A stretch of DNA of 8,455 bases from Planctomycetota bacterium (GTDB taxonomy: Bacteria > Planctomycetota > Phycisphaerae > SM23-33). Shown in pieces: positions 5,458 to 8,455 of the stretch (position 1 is the stretch's first letter; each line of letters starts with the position of its first letter). A program made the translations under genes and the position numbers. The notes under the pieces are model-generated. The model was not told where the DNA came from, did no database searches, and saw only the letters and a program-made list of their open reading frames with translations. The DNA lies in contig QNCB01000034.1 in the NCBI GenBank assembly GCA_003644335.1, forward strand, positions 1 to 8,455, read 5' to 3'.

Positions 5458-6468
5458 CTAAACCTCTTCGGTTTCGAAGTCTAACATCCCAGCTTCGTTT
5501 AGTTCTCGCAGGTCGTCTAGCAGGATTTCCCGGGCCTCGTCGATTTCCTTTTTCTTGGCCGAGGTTATAAGCAGTGACTCCTCATAGAGCATATTTCTGC
5601 CAGATTCGGACATATTCTGCTTAATCTTGTCAGCCGTCTTCTGGTCCGCATTGACCATAGCCATTGCCAGTTTTTGCGGGTCTGCCTGTCGCAGCGCCTC
5701 TTGCAACGCGCGAGACTCTATTATCGGCAGGTCTTCCCACAGCACCATCATCTTGGTAACCATAGCGCCGGTCTCTTCGTTCTGCTGTTTTATGCTTTCG
5801 AGCATGCCGCTTCGAGTTTCCAAAGGCAAGCCACGGAGCAAGACGGAAATTTTTCGCATCTGGGCTTCCTGGGCGTTGCCCCCTGCCGCTTGGCCGTCTG
5901 CCCGAAGCTCGCAAAGTCTCTGCTGGATAACCTTAGCTACGCGAACCTTAGCCTCGACCGACACATTGGTAGCCCCGGCCATGCCTCGAATAATATCGTT
6001 GCGTTGATCATCATCCATCATCCCCAGCAGGCTTGCGCTTTCCTTGGCTGAAAGCTCTGCCAGCACGAGCGATATAACCTGCGTAGGCTCGCCCTCCAAA
6101 GCTGCTGCCAATTCGTAAAGGTTTGTGCCACATATCGGAGCAAAGGGGTCGCGATGGTCCAGGCGAATCTTTACCTCCTCAAACGCCTTGGCCGACCGCT
6201 CCATGCCAAGGGCGTCATCGAGCATCTGCTTGACAAAACCCAGGCCCCAGTCCTGGTCGTTGCCGCTGAGCAGCGTGCTGAACTCCTTGACGACATCGTG
6301 CGAAAACTCCTCCGCCTCCTGCGAGCCCGAGCTGTTGAGATAAGCCATCTCCGTAGCGATATCGGTCGCTGCGGCAGGCTTGACCACCTTCAATAATTCC
6401 GACGCGCTATGCGGATCCATCGCCATTAAAAGCAACGCCGCCTTCTTCGTACCTGTTATCGCTGCCAC
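5458..6468 (-). CDS. fliG: FliG, flagellar motor switch protein (divergent)
   Basis: FliG forms the upper switch ring. It binds FliF through its N domain and FliM through its middle domain, and meets MotA through a charged C-terminal helix. The 336-residue length is normal. The N domain (1-95) opens with GTKKAALLLMAMDP and ends with MLDDALGMERSAKAFEEV. The middle domain (about 107-190) has FAPICGTNLYELAAALEGEPTQ in place of the usual form ending EHPQ. The C domain (about 235-325) carries LWEDLPIIESRALQEALRQ and QNMSESGRNMLYEE. Aligned without gaps to E. coli, K264 becomes V272, R281 becomes S289 (with R291 two residues on), D288/D289 become E296/E297, and R297 becomes K305. The Gly-Gly hinge (GGV..VAEILN) is replaced by RKISVLLRGL (205-214). 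The GTG start is chosen for its AGGAG site. Adjacent fliF confirms identity. Confidence 0.95.
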   Translation of the reverse strand: MAAITGTKKAALLLMAMDPHSASELLKVVKPAAATDIATEMAYLNSSGSQEAEEFSHDVVKEFSTLLSGNDQDWGLGFVKQMLDDALGMERSAKAFEEVKIRLDHRDPFAPICGTNLYELAAALEGEPTQVISLVLAELSAKESASLLGMMDDDQRNDIIRGMAGATNVSVEAKVRVAKVIQQRLCELRADGQAAGGNAQEAQMRKISVLLRGLPLETRSGMLESIKQQNEETGAMVTKMMVLWEDLPIIESRALQEALRQADPQKLAMAMVNADQKTADKIKQNMSESGRNMLYEESLLITSAKKKEIDEAREILLDDLRELNEAGMLDFETEEV

Positions 6469-6475
6469 AATCTAG

Positions 6476-6480
6476 CTCCT
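6476..6480 (-). promoter_or_regulatory. fliG ribosome binding site (AGGAG), supporting a GTG start
   Basis: The coding strand reads AGGAG, then 7 nt, then GTG at 6468. This is a near-ideal Shine-Dalgarno element and spacing, and it decides the GTG start. The preceding bases read TAGTC, so the site sits in a TAGTCAGGAG context that looks like one more variant of the adjacent heptamer units (CAGGATT). Confidence 0.75.
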
Positions 6481-6536
6481 GACTACATGACTTCTGAATC
6501 CTGAATCCTGACTTCTGAATCCTGACTTCTGACTAT
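6480..6536. repeat. Heptamer array between fliF and fliG
   Basis: Seven contiguous 7-nt units run from 6488 to 6536: TGACTTC, TGAATCC, TGAATCC, TGACTTC, TGAATCC, TGACTTC, TGACTAT. One more unit (TGACTAC, 6480-6486) is offset by 1 nt. The last unit contains the fliF stop codon (complement of CTA, 6533-6535). At the other end the array touches the fliG ribosome binding site. On the coding strand the units read as CAGGATT and CAGAAGT, which resemble weak Shine-Dalgarno sequences. The phase is exact by eye. Confidence 0.9.
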
Positions 6537-8080
6537 TTACCCTGGCTGCTCTCTATCCACGAGAGGAATAGCTGTTTGACTTGATCGGGGTTGTTTGTCA
6601 GCGCGGTAGATATCTTCATCTTCAGCGCCTTGTCCGCACCCTTGAACTGAGGCTGGGCTGGACTGGGTAAGGCCGAGGCCCCAGCTGTAGCCCCAGCACC
6701 CTCGCCCGGGGCAGTCTCAGCATCGCCAGCCATTGCCTTTTTGCCCTTGAAGATTTTCAGCGCCAGTAACATACCCAAAACCACCACGCCCAACGAGCCG
6801 CGCCGCACCATCTCCAAAATAAAGTCCGTGCTGAATATGCCCGCCTCTTCCGTCAACTCACCCTGGCCACTGGCTACACGCTGAAAGGGTACGTCCACGA
6901 CGGTGATGCTCGTGGTAAGCTCGCCGCTGTCGGTCAGGCCCAGAGCGTTTCGGACAGCGGTCTCTATCTGCTTGACGGTGGGCATTTTTTTCTTAGCCCC
7001 AGCCTCGCCTTCCTTCCCGTTGCCCTGGGCGTCGATAGGTTCAGAGAGATCCACAAACACCGCCACGGCGATAGACTTCAAAACCCCAGGGCCTTCCGCC
7101 GTCTGCTCGGTCGAGTATGGCGTGTCGTATTCAATAGTCTCGGTCTTGTTCTTGGTCGTGGTTGGCGAAGACTTTCCGCGGCCCTTGCCGCTGGTAAAGC
7201 CACTCTTGGAAGTGGTGTTGACCTTTTTTTCCGTCCGGTTAGCCAGGTCAAAAGTCCGCTTGGTTCGCTGAACGGTTTTGGTTGTAAGCGTCGCATCGAC
7301 CTTCACCGTAGCCCGGCCTGGCCCGAGTACGCGAGCGAGCATGTCCTCTGCCTTGCTGGAGAGATACTGCTCGACCTGCATTTTTCGTTCGAACAACGAG
7401 CCTGATATCGCAGCCAATTCGTCCTTTTCCTGCCCAGCCTCAAGCTGACCATTGACCACGACGACGACCTTCTCAGGCCGAACTCCCTTGACCGCCCCAG
7501 CTACGAGATTGGTAACCGCCAAAATGTTGCCCCTGCTGAGCTTCCCGCTGCCACGCGTTTTGAGGTATACCGACGCGGACGCTTCCTGCTTGCCGCGCGA
7601 CATGAGTCTTTGGTCTGGGCTGACGAGCATTACGCGCGCGTTGATAACGCCGTGGATGAGCATGAGCGTTTTTTCCAGCTCGCCGGAGATAGCCCGGACG
7701 AAATTGACCTTCTCTTTGAACGGGCTAATTCCCAGTCCGTCGCGGTCGAGAATTTTATAGCCGTCGCTTCCACCGGCCGGCAGGCCATGGGCGACCATGG
7801 TCAGCCGCAATTCGTGAATTCTCTGGGCCGGAGCCAAGATGGTCGTCCCGCCGTCCTTGACCTTGTGGGGTATCTCCTCGTCGCGAAGTTTCTGCGATAT
7901 CTGAGCTGCGTCCCCCTGGCTGAGTCCGCCATAAAGCAGGACCAGATCAGGCTTTGTAGACCAGTGCACCAGCATGCCAACCACAGCCAGCAGCCCAACG
8001 ACAATGCCGATGAGCATCATTCTGTGAGTCAAACTAGCCTGCTGCCAGACGTGCCTTAAATTATCCAATACGTTCGCCAT
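6533..8080 (-). CDS. fliF: FliF, flagellar MS-ring protein
   Basis: FliF builds the MS ring in the inner membrane, the base on which rod, switch ring and export gate assemble. The 515-residue protein is slightly short for the family (about 530-570). It shows an N-terminal membrane helix (about 20-39), the periplasmic YscJ/FliF ring-building domains (about 45-215, with LYGGLSQGDAAQI and the GDGYKILDRDGLGIS-type stretch), and the FliF C-terminal periplasmic domain with SIAVAVFVDLSEP (336-348). Low-complexity Ser/Thr/Lys/Gly sequence fills about 285-315. A second membrane helix (about 429-445) is followed by a Gly/Ala/Pro-rich linker (451-480) and the cytoplasmic tail ALTNNPDQVKQLFLSWIE (493-510), which matches the known FliG-binding helix. 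The ATG start has an AGAGG site 7 nt upstream. The TAG stop lies inside a heptamer repeat array that fills the gap to fliG. Confidence 0.97.
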   Translation of the reverse strand: MANVLDNLRHVWQQASLTHRMMLIGIVVGLLAVVGMLVHWSTKPDLVLLYGGLSQGDAAQISQKLRDEEIPHKVKDGGTTILAPAQRIHELRLTMVAHGLPAGGSDGYKILDRDGLGISPFKEKVNFVRAISGELEKTLMLIHGVINARVMLVSPDQRLMSRGKQEASASVYLKTRGSGKLSRGNILAVTNLVAGAVKGVRPEKVVVVVNGQLEAGQEKDELAAISGSLFERKMQVEQYLSSKAEDMLARVLGPGRATVKVDATLTTKTVQRTKRTFDLANRTEKKVNTTSKSGFTSGKGRGKSSPTTTKNKTETIEYDTPYSTEQTAEGPGVLKSIAVAVFVDLSEPIDAQGNGKEGEAGAKKKMPTVKQIETAVRNALGLTDSGELTTSITVVDVPFQRVASGQGELTEEAGIFSTDFILEMVRRGSLGVVVLGMLLALKIFKGKKAMAGDAETAPGEGAGATAGASALPSPAQPQFKGADKALKMKISTALTNNPDQVKQLFLSWIESSQGK

Positions 8081-8185
8081 AAAAATACCTCTGGTGTGGT
8101 TAACTGGTTGATTGGTTGACTGGTTGTTTCTGTAATCTTTTCCCAGTCAACTAATCAACTAGTCAACCAGTCAACCAGCCAATGT
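8081..8185. repeat. fliE-fliF gap: two octamer arrays in inverted orientation
   Basis: The 105-bp gap is mostly repeat. Positions 8103-8126 hold three 8-nt units (ACTGGTTG, ATTGGTTG, ACTGGTTG). Positions 8144-8183 hold five 8-nt units of the opposite sense (CAGTCAAC, TAATCAAC, TAGTCAAC, CAGTCAAC, CAGCCAAT). The two arrays are imperfect reverse complements around a spacer of about 17 nt, so the transcript could fold into a long imperfect hairpin between fliE and fliF. The right array stops 2 nt before the fliE stop codon, and the left one ends 10 nt before the fliF ribosome binding site (complement of CCTCT, 8088-8092). The period is seen directly; any function is unknown. Confidence 0.85.
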
Positions 8186-8455
8186 CTAAATCTGCATCCG
8201 CATGGTTTCTTTGTAGGCTTCGATGACCTTGTTTCGCACGCCCATGAGCAGCTTGAAACTCAGGTCAGCCTTGGCTATCTGATTGACCACCGGCAGGACG
8301 TCATTGGTCTTGCCCGCGACCAAATCCTGCATAGCTCCCGCTGCGGTCTTCTGCTTGGCGTCGACGTTGTCAACATAAGCCTTCATAACGTCGCCAAAGC
8401 CCGGCGTCTTTTTGTCCTGCGTTTTTTGCAGCCCAGGAGCCTGCATAGGCCTGAT
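8186..8455 (-). CDS. fliE: FliE, flagellar hook-basal body complex protein (5' end outside window)
   Basis: FliE is a small, mostly helical protein that joins the FliF MS ring to the proximal rod and is among the first substrates of the flagellar export gate. The visible 89 codons end in the family signature: a helix reading ADLSFKLL, then GVRNKVIEAYKETMRMQI, matching the FliE consensus VRNKvveAYqeimrMqV. The upstream part (FGDVMKAYVDNVDAKQK) fits the variable amphipathic helix. The reading frame is open to the window edge with no stop. An in-frame ATG lies at 8446, but starting there gives 86 residues against about 100-110 usual for FliE, so the true start is probably outside. It is the first visible gene of the operon, 105 bp before fliF; flgB and flgC would be expected upstream. 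Identification is firm; the start is not. Confidence 0.93.
   Translation of the reverse strand: MRPMQAPGLQKTQDKKTPGFGDVMKAYVDNVDAKQKTAAGAMQDLVAGKTNDVLPVVNQIAKADLSFKLLMGVRNKVIEAYKETMRMQI

Overview
The window is one continuous piece of a flagellar motor and type III export operon, read entirely on the minus strand. In transcription order it holds fliE (its 5' end lies outside the window), fliF, fliG, fliH, fliI, fliJ, a MotE-like gene, motA, a motB, and the start of a second, different motB that runs off the left edge. No credible gene lies on the plus strand, and I see no RNA gene, CRISPR array, transposase or phage gene.

The organism is a motile, diderm-type bacterium. The fliEFGHIJ order followed by a MotE/MgtE-N-like gene and motAB, the moderate G+C, the unusual FliG, and intergenic gaps filled with short phased repeats suggest an uncultured planctomycete-like lineage (for example Phycisphaerae). 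This is inference from style and not proof. Nothing in the sequence fixes the taxonomy.

Layout, right to left. FliE (8186-8455) links the MS ring to the rod. FliF (6533-8080) is the MS ring and ends in a FliG-binding tail. FliG (5458-6468) is the first switch-ring protein. FliH (4686-5300), FliI (3339-4685) and FliJ (2796-3260) form the export ATPase complex. The MotE-like protein (1947-2615) is membrane-anchored with a coiled coil and a FliG/MgtE-N-like end. MotA (1174-1944) and MotB (158-820), plus the second MotB (1-161), form the stator. Together these cover ring assembly, export energisation, torque generation and ion conduction. Three junctions are tight: fliH/fliI abut, the MotE-like gene and motA are 2 nt apart, and motB/motB2 overlap by 4 nt.

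The other gaps are not plain spacer. Five of them carry tandem arrays of very short units with fixed periods: 7 nt (CAGTTAT-type and TGAATCC-type), 8 nt (CAGTCAAC-type) and about 10 nt (CCGTGTTTAT-type and TTTCGCG-type). They also carry an ATTCCCGC palindrome and a 10-bp hairpin. The array between fliF and fliG supplies the fliF stop codon and runs into the fliG ribosome binding site. The gap between motA and motB, normally coupled genes, is 353 bp and full of such repeats. These arrays, the paired motB paralogues and the divergent FliG are the most unusual parts of the window. I found no sign of a wholly new system such as defence or a mobile island.
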